The notes under the pieces are model-generated. The model was not told the DNA's origin. It made no database searches and saw only the letters and a list, made by a program, of their open reading frames with translations. Position numbers and translations under genes: made by a program. Of a stretch of 46,339 nucleotides of DNA, positions 24,037 to 31,782 are shown piece by piece (position 1 is the first letter of the stretch; each line of letters begins with the position of its first letter). The DNA comes from Azonexus sp. GTDB lineage: Bacteria > Pseudomonadota > Gammaproteobacteria > Burkholderiales > Rhodocyclaceae. The stretch lies in contig JAIRKE010000069.1 in NCBI GenBank assembly GCA_031260295.1, positions 1 through 46,339 on the forward strand. Reading direction: 5' to 3'.

Positions 24037-25359
24037 ATGAACTTTCTGTTTGCTGCCGTGATTGCCGTGACGACGCTTGTTTGGGGCATCGACGTAGCCA
24101 CCACCGTATGGCCTGCCGGTGTTCATCCGCTGTGGGTGGCACGCCAGGAATCGGTGCTGCTGACCGGCCTGCTGTCGATCGCCATGATGTCGCTGGCGAT
24201 GCTGCTGGCGATCCGCCCGACCTGGCTGGAGGCGCCGCTCGGCGGCATGGACCGGGTCTATCGCGCCCACAAGTGGGCCGGCCTGCTCGCTGGTCTGTTT
24301 GCCATCCTGCACTGGCTGGCCGATCAGGCTGGCGGCCCGATCAAGTCGTTGATCGGCAAGGCTGGGCGGCCGCCCAAAGTGGAATACGAGGGCTTGCTCG
24401 GCCACTTGCAACATCTGGCCAAGGATATGGGCGAATGGGCTTTCTATGCGATCGTCGCGCTGTTGCTGATCGCGTTGTGGAAGAAATTTCCCTATCGGCC
24501 GTGGCGCCTGCTGCATCGGGTGATGCCGGTGCTCTACCTGATCCTGGCCGTCCATGCCGTGCTGTTGTCGCCGCCTGATTACTGGCGGCAACCGGTCGGT
24601 TGGCTGGTTGCCGTGCTGCTGGCCGTCGGCACTTATGCCGCGCTGTGTGCGCTACGCGGTGCCATCGGGCGTGGCCGCCGGGCAGCGGGCGAGATCGTTA
24701 GCATCGAGCAGCCGAGTCGGGAACTGATCACGGTCAGTTGCCGCCTGCGCCACGGTTGGAGCGGCCATCGTCCGGGGCAGTTCGCTTTCGTCACCTTCGA
24801 CACCGGCGAAGGGGCGCATCCCTTTACTATCGCCAGCGCCGACCGTGGCGATGGTTGCGTCACTTTCCAGATCAAGGCCCTTGGCGACTATACCCGGCAG
24901 TTGGCTACCCGCTTGCGGCCGGGGCAGGCGGTGCAGGTCGAGGGACCGTATGGTTGCTTCGACCTGGCCCGGGCGGATCGCCGGGCGCAACAGATCTGGG
25001 TCGCCGGCGGCGTCGGCGTGACGCCTTTCCTGGCTTGGCTGGAATCCTTGCAGGCGGCGCCGGAACAGGCGCCCGTGGCCGAGTTGCATTACTGCACCCG
25101 CGACCGCGATGGCGATCCCTTTGTCACTTGTCTGGAGCGGTTGTGCGCCGGCCTGCCCAGTATCTGCCTACAGGTGCATGGTGAGCGCCAGGGGCAGCGA
25201 CTGGATGCCGAAGGCATGATGTCCAATGCGCCGACGGCGCGGCGCAGTGAAATCTGGTTCTGCGGCCCGAACGGCCTGGCGGCGGCGCTACGCGCTGGCC
25301 TGCGCCGCCGGTGGCGCCAGCACGTGCGCTTCCATCAGGAAGCCTTCGAGATGCGCTGA
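24037..25359 (+). CDS. Ferric-reductase-like transmembrane flavohaem oxidoreductase
   Basis: A 440-residue protein. The N-terminal half (about 1-205) has roughly six helices with two His pairs, His78/His92 and His160/His173, spaced to hold two haems across the membrane. The C-terminal half (about 218-440) is an FAD/NAD(P)H reductase: HPFTIASAD contacts FAD, VAGGVGVTPFLAW binds the nucleotide and WFCGPNGLA is the C-terminal motif. This is the ferric reductase/NADPH oxidase fold, moving electrons from cytoplasmic NAD(P)H to a periplasmic acceptor such as Fe(III) or Cu(II). It follows the broken PepSY gene by 54 bases, and both are divergent from the kinase operon. CGGAG lies ahead of the ATG. 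Acceptor unknown. Confidence 0.87.
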   Translation: MNFLFAAVIAVTTLVWGIDVATTVWPAGVHPLWVARQESVLLTGLLSIAMMSLAMLLAIRPTWLEAPLGGMDRVYRAHKWAGLLAGLFAILHWLADQAGGPIKSLIGKAGRPPKVEYEGLLGHLQHLAKDMGEWAFYAIVALLLIALWKKFPYRPWRLLHRVMPVLYLILAVHAVLLSPPDYWRQPVGWLVAVLLAVGTYAALCALRGAIGRGRRAAGEIVSIEQPSRELITVSCRLRHGWSGHRPGQFAFVTFDTGEGAHPFTIASADRGDGCVTFQIKALGDYTRQLATRLRPGQAVQVEGPYGCFDLARADRRAQQIWVAGGVGVTPFLAWLESLQAAPEQAPVAELHYCTRDRDGDPFVTCLERLCAGLPSICLQVHGERQGQRLDAEGMMSNAPTARRSEIWFCGPNGLAAALRAGLRRRWRQHVRFHQEAFEMR

Positions 25360-25378
25360 AACCCGCTTTCCCGCCGCC

Positions 25379-26347
25379 TCAAGCGGCGGGCGGCGGACAT
25401 TCATCGCAGCGGTGGATTTCCACCGTTGCATGGACGATTTCCTGATGTACAGCGAGCGCTTCGCGGACCCGCAGCGGCGTCAGTCCGACGTCATGCGTCA
25501 GCAGCGACAGAGCGCAGGCGTAGGCGCCGTTGCCGACGCGCCAGACGTGCAGATCGGTAATCTGCGTGCCGGCCGGCAGGGTGCCGACCACATCGCGGAT
25601 TTCCTCGACCACCGGGTGGTCCATCTCGCGGTCGAGCAGCACGCTACCGGTCTGGCGCAACAGGTTCCTGGCCCACAGCCCGACCAGCACGGCGCCAACC
25701 AGAGCACAGGCCGGGTCGAGCCAGGCCCAGCCGTACCACCAGCCACCGGCTAGCGCGGCGATGGCCAGCACCGAGGTCAGGGCGTCGGTCAGCACATGGA
25801 TGGTGGCCGCCTTCAGGTTGAGGTCGCCGTGCGCGTGGTTATGTGCGTGCCCGTGGTCGTGGCTGTGATGATGCGTCTGTTCCGGGCTGCCGGCCCGGTG
25901 CAGGATCACCACGCAGGCAAAATTGATCAGCAGGCCGAACACGGCGACAATCATTGCTTCGGCGTAGCGGATCGGCTGCGGGGCGAGCAGCCGGTCGACG
26001 GCGCCGAACACCATCAGCGCTGCCACGACGAGCAGGAACAGGGCGCTGGTGTAACCGCCCAGCACTTCGATTTTCCAGGTGCCGAAGGCGAAGCGCGGGT
26101 CGTCGGCGTAGCGTCGGGCGGCGGCGTAGGCGAAGGACGAGAGGCCGATGGCCAGCGCGTGCGAACTCATGTGCCAACCATCGGCGAGCAGCGCCATCGA
26201 GTTGAACCACCAGCCGGCGCCGATTTCGATGCACATCGTCACCAGCGTGATCCACAGCACCAGGCGGGTACCGCGCTCAGCGCGGGTGTTGCCGCCGCCG
26301 TATTCGTGCGTCTGTTCCCAGCGCGTCAGGTCATGATGGGCGCTCAT
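25379..26347 (-). CDS. dmeF: Cation diffusion facilitator, DmeF-like metal exporter
   Basis: A 322-residue CDF transporter with six helices. Transport-site motifs are ALLADGWHMSSH in helix 2 and HVLTDALTSV in helix 5. A His-rich cytoplasmic loop with alternating His lies between helices 4 and 5, and the C-terminal ferredoxin-like domain has LHVWRVGNGAYACAL. The N-terminal WEQTHEY segment and helix 2 resemble DmeF, a cobalt/nickel/cadmium exporter. The ATG at 26347 overlaps the aldolase stop (ATGA, 26344-26347), so an upstream extension is rejected. It is the last gene of a methylthioribose-phosphate operon, an unusual neighbour for a metal exporter. Confidence 0.85.
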   Translation of the reverse strand: MSAHHDLTRWEQTHEYGGGNTRAERGTRLVLWITLVTMCIEIGAGWWFNSMALLADGWHMSSHALAIGLSSFAYAAARRYADDPRFAFGTWKIEVLGGYTSALFLLVVAALMVFGAVDRLLAPQPIRYAEAMIVAVFGLLINFACVVILHRAGSPEQTHHHSHDHGHAHNHAHGDLNLKAATIHVLTDALTSVLAIAALAGGWWYGWAWLDPACALVGAVLVGLWARNLLRQTGSVLLDREMDHPVVEEIRDVVGTLPAGTQITDLHVWRVGNGAYACALSLLTHDVGLTPLRVREALAVHQEIVHATVEIHRCDECPPPAA

Positions 26348-27171
26348 TGCTGTCCGTAGCCGGCGAATTTTTCCAGTACCGCTGCCATTTCCGCTTCGCC
26401 GAGCAAGACTGGCCGGCCGAGCTGGCAGGCGCGCCAGTATTGTTCGCACAGTTCCTCCAGTTCAATGACCAGAGCCAGCGCCTCGTCAAGATCGCGGCCG
26501 GCGACCAGCAGGCCGTGGTTGGCCAGCAGGCAGCCCTTGCGTTCCGCCATCGCTGCCAGCGCCGCTGCCGACAGTTGGTCGCTGCCGAACAAGGCGTAGT
26601 CGGCGCAGCGGATGTTGTCGCCGCCGAAGCGGGCGATCATGTAATGGAAGGGCGGAATATCGCGGCGCAGGCAGGCCAGGCTGACGGCGAAGGGCGAATG
26701 GGCGTGCAGCACGGCGCCGACTTCCGGGCGGGTGGCGTAGAGGTCGCGGTGCAAGCGCCATTCCGAGGACGGCTTGCGCTGGCCCTCGGGCGAACCGTGA
26801 GTCCCCCCAGGCTGAAGCCTGGGGTTTCCTCGCCACGAGTTTGGGGCGCCTTCGGCGCCAGAGTTGCTTGTGGCTGCGGCCGGGCTTGCACCCTTAACGC
26901 TCGCGTCGCTCACGTTAGCCTTTGCCGAAACTTCACTGACGTTCGTTTTCTTGCTCACCCCGCCATGAGTGGCGTGGCTGGCTCTCGACCCGTGGTCGAG
27001 AGCCAGCCACGGAATGTCGTCGACGGCCAACATGGCGTAGGGCATGCCGGTTGGTGTGATGTAGAAGCCGTCGCCGTGGCGCATGCTGACATTGCCGGCG
27101 GTGCCGCGGTTCAGCCCGGCGGGTTGCAGGGCGTTGGTGGTGGCGATCAAGGCGCGGCGCGGATCAGTCAT
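26344..27171 (-). CDS. ald2: FucA-type class II aldolase, probable 5-methylthioribulose-1-phosphate aldolase (Ald2), with a 66-residue insertion
   Basis: A 275-residue class II aldolase. Without residues 60-125 it would be 209, close to fuculose-phosphate aldolase. Catalytic Glu137 lies in [10 protein letters not shown] and zinc ligands are His156 and His158 (HAHS) and His219 (ANHG). FucA-like blocks include [15 protein letters not shown] and [10 protein letters not shown]. Coupling to mtnA by ATGA suggests the DHAP-shunt aldolase, which splits 5-methylthioribulose-1-phosphate into DHAP and 2-methylthioacetaldehyde. MtnB dehydratase is the alternative, but the HYMIA-type block favours an aldolase. 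The insertion is in frame, Ser/Ala/Asn-rich, and falls in the loop just before the catalytic Glu. Whether the enzyme tolerates it is unknown. Confidence 0.78.
   Translation of the reverse strand: MTDPRRALIATTNALQPAGLNRGTAGNVSMRHGDGFYITPTGMPYAMLAVDDIPWLALDHGSRASHATHGGVSKKTNVSEVSAKANVSDASVKGASPAAATSNSGAEGAPNSWRGNPRLQPGGTHGSPEGQRKPSSEWRLHRDLYATRPEVGAVLHAHSPFAVSLACLRRDIPPFHYMIARFGGDNIRCADYALFGSDQLSAAALAAMAERKGCLLANHGLLVAGRDLDEALALVIELEELCEQYWRACQLGRPVLLGEAEMAAVLEKFAGYGQQ
26797..26994 (-). mobile_element. 198-bp in-frame insertion resembling an IS200/IS605-type end (PATE-like) inside the aldolase gene
   Basis: Exactly 66 codons interrupt the conserved aldolase between ...WLALD and [13 protein letters not shown]. 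In gene orientation the insert has, in order: a hairpin pairing with host sequence (16-bp arms, 26974-27010); CGCC/GGCG around ATGAGT (26961-26974); GGCGCC-GAA-GGCGCC; and near the 3' end CCCCAGGCTTCAGCCTGGGG preceded by GAGGAAA. The last hairpin, with its GCTTCAGC loop, is like the right end of IS200/IS605 elements. No target duplication is seen, as expected for that family. No transposase gene is present. Identity by pattern only. Confidence 0.6.
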
Positions 27172-28253
27172 GGGATCTGCTCCGGATACAGCGCCAGCAG
27201 GCCATCGCGGCTGGCCGGGCAGACGCCGCGCTCGGTGATCAAGGCGCTCACCAGACGGGCCGGCGTCACGTCGAAGGCCGGGTTGATCACCGCCTCGCCG
27301 GGTGCCAGTTGCCACAGCGTCGACGGCATACCGCGCGGGTCGACACCGTGCACCTGGCGCAATTCATCGCCATCGCGTTCCTCGATCGGGATCGTGGCGC
27401 CGTCGGGACAGGCGAAATCGAGTGTCGAGCGCGGCGCGGCGACGTAAAAAGGGATGTCATTGTCGGCGCAGGCCAGGGCCTTCAGGTAGGTACCGACCTT
27501 ATTGGCGACGTCGCCGTTGGCGGCGATACGATCGGCACCGACGATCACCGCGTCGACCCGGCCTGCGCGCAGCAGGATGCCGGCCGCGTTATCGGCGATG
27601 ACGGTGTGCGGCACGCCGTGCTGGGCCAGTTCCCAGGCCGTCAGCAGGCCCTGGTTGCGCGGCCGCGTTTCCGAGACCCAGACGTGCACCGGGAGACCCT
27701 TGTCGTGGGCGGCATAGATGGGCGACAAGGCGGTGCCGTGATCTACGGTCGCCAGCCAGCCGGCGTTGCAGTGAGTCATCACGTTCAGTATGCCATCACG
27801 GCGGGGCGTCAGTCGGCGCAGCAGGCCGAGGCCGTGCTGGCCGATGGCGGCGTTCTGGGCCACGTCTTCCTCGGCGATGGCCGCAGCCTCGGTCCACGCT
27901 GCGTCGGCGCGCCGGGCCGGGGCCAGCGGCACCAGCAGCAGGCGCATGCGGGCCAGGGCCCAATGCAGGTTGACCGCCGTCGGTCGGGTCGCACCGAGCA
28001 CGGCGATGGCTTTCTCCAGCCACGTGTCGGAGGCGTCATCGGCAAGGGCGATGGCCAGCCCGTAGGCGGCGGTGGCGCCGATCAGCGGGGCGCCGCGCAC
28101 CTGCATGCCGCGGATCGCGTGCGCTGCGGCCTCAAGGCTGTCGACGCGGACCCAGTGCAGCGCCAGCGGCAGGCGGGTCTGATCGATGATGTCGATGAGG
28201 CGCCGTTCGGGATCGGCACGCAAGGTGCGGGTGGGGATGCCGTCGATGTTCAT
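27168..28253 (-). CDS. mtnA: S-methyl-5-thioribose-1-phosphate isomerase
   Basis: A 361-residue enzyme of the eIF2B-like isomerase family. Signatures include [16 protein letters not shown], the catalytic cysteine in THCNAGWLA, and the catalytic aspartate in [19 protein letters not shown]. It converts 5-methylthioribose-1-phosphate to 5-methylthioribulose-1-phosphate in methionine salvage or the DHAP shunt. The ATG at 28253 fits the family N-terminus ([11 protein letters not shown]); longer in-frame starts would add unlike residues. First gene of an operon with the aldolase and the metal exporter. No mtnK or mtnP, and no acireductone-branch genes, are in the window. Confidence 0.94.
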   Translation of the reverse strand: MNIDGIPTRTLRADPERRLIDIIDQTRLPLALHWVRVDSLEAAAHAIRGMQVRGAPLIGATAAYGLAIALADDASDTWLEKAIAVLGATRPTAVNLHWALARMRLLLVPLAPARRADAAWTEAAAIAEEDVAQNAAIGQHGLGLLRRLTPRRDGILNVMTHCNAGWLATVDHGTALSPIYAAHDKGLPVHVWVSETRPRNQGLLTAWELAQHGVPHTVIADNAAGILLRAGRVDAVIVGADRIAANGDVANKVGTYLKALACADNDIPFYVAAPRSTLDFACPDGATIPIEERDGDELRQVHGVDPRGMPSTLWQLAPGEAVINPAFDVTPARLVSALITERGVCPASRDGLLALYPEQIP

Positions 28254-28334
28254 GGTGCCGCATTGTGGCATAGCGGCTGGCGGCGCTGTACGGCGCACGC
28301 TTGTGGCAAGGCTTTTCCGCCGTCCGGGGGTGAC

Positions 28335-28364
28335 TTGACGCTGGCCTGGGCGGCCGCGAATAAT
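28335..28364 (+). promoter_or_regulatory. Candidate sigma-70 promoter of mscL
   Basis: TTGACG (28335-28340) and AATAAT (28359-28364) are separated by 18 bases, 36 bases ahead of the mscL start. Both hexamers are near consensus; not tested. Confidence 0.5.
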
Positions 28365-28400
28365 CGGCCCCTATCCATTCAAATAAAAAGGAGTGCCGTG

Positions 28401-28820
28401 ATGGGCATCGTGCAGGAATTCAAGGAATTCGCCGTCAAGGGCAATGCCGTCGATCTGGCGGTCGGCGTTATTGTCGGTGCGGCGTTCAGCAAGATCGTCG
28501 ATTCCATCGTTGGCGACCTGGTCATGCCGCTGATCGGCCGGGTCATCGGCAAGCTCGATTTTTCCAACCTGTATTTCGTGCTCGGCGAGAATCCGCAGAA
28601 TCTGGCGACGCTGGCCGAACTGAGGCGGGCTGGCATCCCGGTATTTGCCTACGGCAATTTCCTGACCATCCTGGTGAACTTCATCCTTCTCGCCTTCATC
28701 ATCTTCATGATGGTCAAGCAGTTGAATCGCCTGCGCAAGGCCGAGCCAGCGCCGGAAGCACCGGCGGCGCCGGAGGACATCGTGTTGCTGCGCGAAATCC
28801 GCGACGCGCTGAAGAAATAG
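28401..28820 (+). CDS. mscL: Large-conductance mechanosensitive channel
   Basis: A 139-residue inner-membrane channel that opens under turgor stress and releases solutes. The family N-terminal helix and TM1 are clear: [20 protein letters not shown] followed by [14 protein letters not shown]2 is about residues 80-105 ([20 protein letters not shown]), and the C-terminal cytoplasmic helix ends in [17 protein letters not shown] lies upstream; a GTG immediately before the ATG could also serve. Single gene with its own promoter candidate and terminator. Confidence 0.96.
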   Translation: MGIVQEFKEFAVKGNAVDLAVGVIVGAAFSKIVDSIVGDLVMPLIGRVIGKLDFSNLYFVLGENPQNLATLAELRRAGIPVFAYGNFLTILVNFILLAFIIFMMVKQLNRLRKAEPAPEAPAAPEDIVLLREIRDALKK

Positions 28821-28840
28821 GCTGTCCCGCTGACGCAACG

Positions 28841-28868
28841 AAGAAGCCGCCATTCGGCGGCTTCTTTT
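28841..28868 (+). terminator. Terminator after mscL
   Basis: Perfect 11-bp stem AAGAAGCCGCC/GGCGGCTTCTT with loop ATTC; the right arm runs into TTCTTTT. A further 7-bp palindrome GCCGGCC/GGCCGGC (28923-28943) lies between here and the end of glnE without a T-tract. Confidence 0.85.
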
Positions 28869-28960
28869 CATGAGCCTCGCCGTGGCAAGCGATGTGGACC
28901 GAGGTGATTTTTTCCTGGAATCGCCGGCCGAGAGAGGGCCGGCTCGCCAGGTTGGTTGCC

Positions 28961-31681
28961 TCAGCCGTCGGTGTGCGGGCCGAGGACGGCTGACCACAGT
29001 GCCTTGACTACGGCGATGTGGCTTGCCACCTCATCCATCGGAATCGGCGCCTTGGGTGTCGCGGTCAGGCGCCGGGCGTGCTGCAGGCGGCGGTATTCGC
29101 GGTAGGCGTTGCCGGCGGCTTTTGCTGCTTGCGGATCGATCAGACCGAGTTCGCCGGCGATGCGCAGCAGCGCGATGTTGCCGAGATTGCCGGTCAGTTC
29201 CGGGTGCTGATGGGCATGGCCGAGCACTAGGTACTGGACAATGAATTCGACGTCGATGAGGCCGCCCGGATCGTGCTTTAGGCCGAACCCGGTGGTGCTT
29301 TTCGAGGCGTGCGCATCGAGCATTTTCTGGCGCATGGCGACCACTTCGTGGCGCAGTTTGTCGAGGTCACGCGGCTGGCGCAGGATCTCGTTGCGGATAT
29401 CTTCGAAGCGCTGGCCGATTTCCGGGTCGCCGGCGCAGAAACGGGCGCGGGTCAGTGCCTGGTGTTCCCAGACCCAGGCCTTGTGCAACTGGTAGTCACG
29501 GAAGGCTTCGACGGAAACGACGAGCAGGCCGGACTCGCCGTTTGGGCGCAGGCGCAAGTCGGTCTCAAACAGGATGCCGGACGCAGTCTGGCTGCCGAGC
29601 CAGGAGTTCAGGCGTTGGCCGAGGCGGGTGTAATGGTCCGCCGCTTCGGGGTTATCGTCGGCGTAGAGGTAGACCAGATCGAGGTCGGAGGCATAGCCCA
29701 GCTCCTTGCCGCCCAGCTTGCCGTAGCCGATGACGGCGAATTTCGCTTGCGGGCGGTGGCGGTTCTTGATTTTGCTCCAGACCAGCGGCAGCGTTTCCTG
29801 GACGATGATGTCGGCCAGTTCGGTCAGGTGATCGGACAGCCGCTCGATGGTTTGCAGGCCGGCCAGGTCCTGGGCCAGCAGGCGGAACACCTGGCCGTGG
29901 TGCATTTCGCGCAGGATGTCCATCTCGCGCTCGGTGTCGTCGGCGTGATTGGCCAGGTTGCGCCGCAGGGCGTCGCGGAAGCTGGCCCAGTCGGTGGCGA
30001 TTTCGTACAGCCGCGGGTCGAGCAGTTCGTCGAGCAAGAGCGGATAACGGTTGAGGTAGTCGGCTGCCCAGTTCGAGGCCCCGATCATGTCGGCGACCCG
30101 GCGCAGGGCCAGCGGGTACTGCTGCAACAGGGCCAGGTAGGCGCCACGGCGGGCGATGTTTTCGAGGAAGGCGAGGCCACGCACCAGGGTTGTGTCGGGA
30201 TCGGCGGTGGCGCCGGCAGCCTCAATCAGGCGCGGTGCCACGGCGTCAAAGCGCTCGCGATTGGTGCTCGGCAACTGCAGGAAGCGCCGGGTGGCGCGCA
30301 GATCGGCGAGGCGGTCGATGGCCTCGCGCGGCTGACGAAAACCGAGCTTGGCGAAAGCTTCGACGGCTGTTTCTTCATCGAGCTGGCCGAGCCACAGGCC
30401 GGTCAGCGGATGCTCGCCGGCCTCGGGGTCGGAGAAGACGGCCTCGAAATGGCGGCTGACTTTCTGCCGATGGCCATCGAGTACCGTCATCATGGCCGTC
30501 CAGTCGGGGAAATCCATGCTCTGGGCGATCAGCATGCGGGCTTCCGGGCTGTCCGGCAGGCGGTGCGTCTGCTGGTCCTCGACGTATTGCAGCCGGTGTT
30601 CGAGGCGGCGCAGGAAGACGTAGGCGGCACGCAGTTCGGCCTCATTCTCGGCCGGCAGCAGTTGGCGCTCGGCCAGCAGCCTGAGCACCGACAAGGTCGG
30701 GCGGATTTGCAGCGCCGGGTCGCGGCCACCGCGGATCAACTGAAATACCTGGGCGATGAACTCGATCTCGCGGATGCCGCCGGGGCCGAGCTTGACGTGG
30801 TCGGCCATGTCCTTGCGGGCGACTTCGCGGCGGATTTGCGCGTGCAGGTCGCGCATGGCGTTGATGGCGCCGAAATCGAGATATTTGCGGAACACGAATG
30901 GCCGGGAAATTTTGCGCAGGTCTTCCATCCACTCGCCGATCGCCTGGCCGTCGGCGTTGACGCCGGTATTCAGGACGCGCGCCTTGATCCAGGCGTAGCG
31001 TTCCCATTCGCGGCCCTGGGTGACGAAATAGTGCTCCAGCGCGTCGAGCGAGCAGACCAGCGGCCCGGAATCGCCATTCGGACGCAGCCGCATGTCGACG
31101 CGGAAGACTTGGCCGTCGGCGGTCAGATCGCCGAGCGCCTGGATCACCCGCTTGCCGAGACGGGTGAAGAAGTCGTAGTTGTCGATCGACTTCGGCCCGG
31201 CTGTTTCACCTTCCGCCGGGTAGATGAAGATGTAGTCGACGTCGGAGGAGACGTTCAATTCGCGGCCGCCGAGCTTGCCCATGCCGATGACCAGCAGGCG
31301 CTGCGGTCGTCCGGCGTGGTCGAGCGGTTCGCCGTAGGTGGCGGCGAGCCGGCGGTGGTGGTGGTCGACCGCGAAGTTGGTGGTGACGTCGGCGAGCAGG
31401 GTCATGCTCTCGACCACTTCGTCGAGCGACGCTAGGCCGCACAGGTCGCGCAGCGCGATATGGGCCATGGCGCGCTGGCGCAGCCGGCGCAGTCCTGCCT
31501 TGACCGCCTCGTCGTCGGTGAAAGTGGCGTTCAGCGGCGCCAGCAACTGGTCTTCGCTCAGCGGCAATTGCCAGACGGTGGCCAGTTCGGTGCCGAGTTC
31601 GGGGCGGGTTTGCAGGAGGTTGCTCAGGTAGCGGCTGTGGTCGAGCGCGCGCTGCCAGCGGGGGTCGGGGAGGGAGGTCAT
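28961..31681 (-). CDS. glnE: Bifunctional glutamine synthetase adenylyltransferase/adenylyl-removing enzyme
   Basis: A 906-residue enzyme with two nucleotidyltransferase halves. The N-terminal, de-adenylylating half shows VIGMGKLGG and SSDVDY with metal Asp147 and Asp149. The C-terminal, adenylylating half shows VIGYGKLGGKELGYASDLDL near residue 660. Helical regulatory bundles follow each half. GlnE adds or removes AMP on glutamine synthetase in answer to PII, setting ammonia assimilation. The ATG at 31681 follows a GGAG-like context on the minus strand; a longer frame reaching 31804 would cross the divergent yhdP start and was rejected. Divergent from yhdP across 101 bases containing a TAGAAT -10 candidate (31714-31719). 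Confidence 0.95.
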   Translation of the reverse strand: MTSLPDPRWQRALDHSRYLSNLLQTRPELGTELATVWQLPLSEDQLLAPLNATFTDDEAVKAGLRRLRQRAMAHIALRDLCGLASLDEVVESMTLLADVTTNFAVDHHHRRLAATYGEPLDHAGRPQRLLVIGMGKLGGRELNVSSDVDYIFIYPAEGETAGPKSIDNYDFFTRLGKRVIQALGDLTADGQVFRVDMRLRPNGDSGPLVCSLDALEHYFVTQGREWERYAWIKARVLNTGVNADGQAIGEWMEDLRKISRPFVFRKYLDFGAINAMRDLHAQIRREVARKDMADHVKLGPGGIREIEFIAQVFQLIRGGRDPALQIRPTLSVLRLLAERQLLPAENEAELRAAYVFLRRLEHRLQYVEDQQTHRLPDSPEARMLIAQSMDFPDWTAMMTVLDGHRQKVSRHFEAVFSDPEAGEHPLTGLWLGQLDEETAVEAFAKLGFRQPREAIDRLADLRATRRFLQLPSTNRERFDAVAPRLIEAAGATADPDTTLVRGLAFLENIARRGAYLALLQQYPLALRRVADMIGASNWAADYLNRYPLLLDELLDPRLYEIATDWASFRDALRRNLANHADDTEREMDILREMHHGQVFRLLAQDLAGLQTIERLSDHLTELADIIVQETLPLVWSKIKNRHRPQAKFAVIGYGKLGGKELGYASDLDLVYLYADDNPEAADHYTRLGQRLNSWLGSQTASGILFETDLRLRPNGESGLLVVSVEAFRDYQLHKAWVWEHQALTRARFCAGDPEIGQRFEDIRNEILRQPRDLDKLRHEVVAMRQKMLDAHASKSTTGFGLKHDPGGLIDVEFIVQYLVLGHAHQHPELTGNLGNIALLRIAGELGLIDPQAAKAAGNAYREYRRLQHARRLTATPKAPIPMDEVASHIAVVKALWSAVLGPHTDG

Positions 31682-31782
31682 GGATGCTCGCGCGGCCGCG
31701 GGGCCGAAAAGGATAGAATGATCTTTTTGTTGAATGCCGATTGTAGTGACCCAGCAAACCTTCTGGCAAAGCGCTTGCCCAC

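Noticed and set aside
29309..31435. A 708-codon open frame on the plus strand opposite glnE, and a 549-codon frame opposite lapD (5119-6768)
   Set aside because: Both lie antisense to clear genes in G+C-rich sequence, where stops are rare in the mirrored frame; their proteins show no recognisable domain and have composition typical of such shadows.
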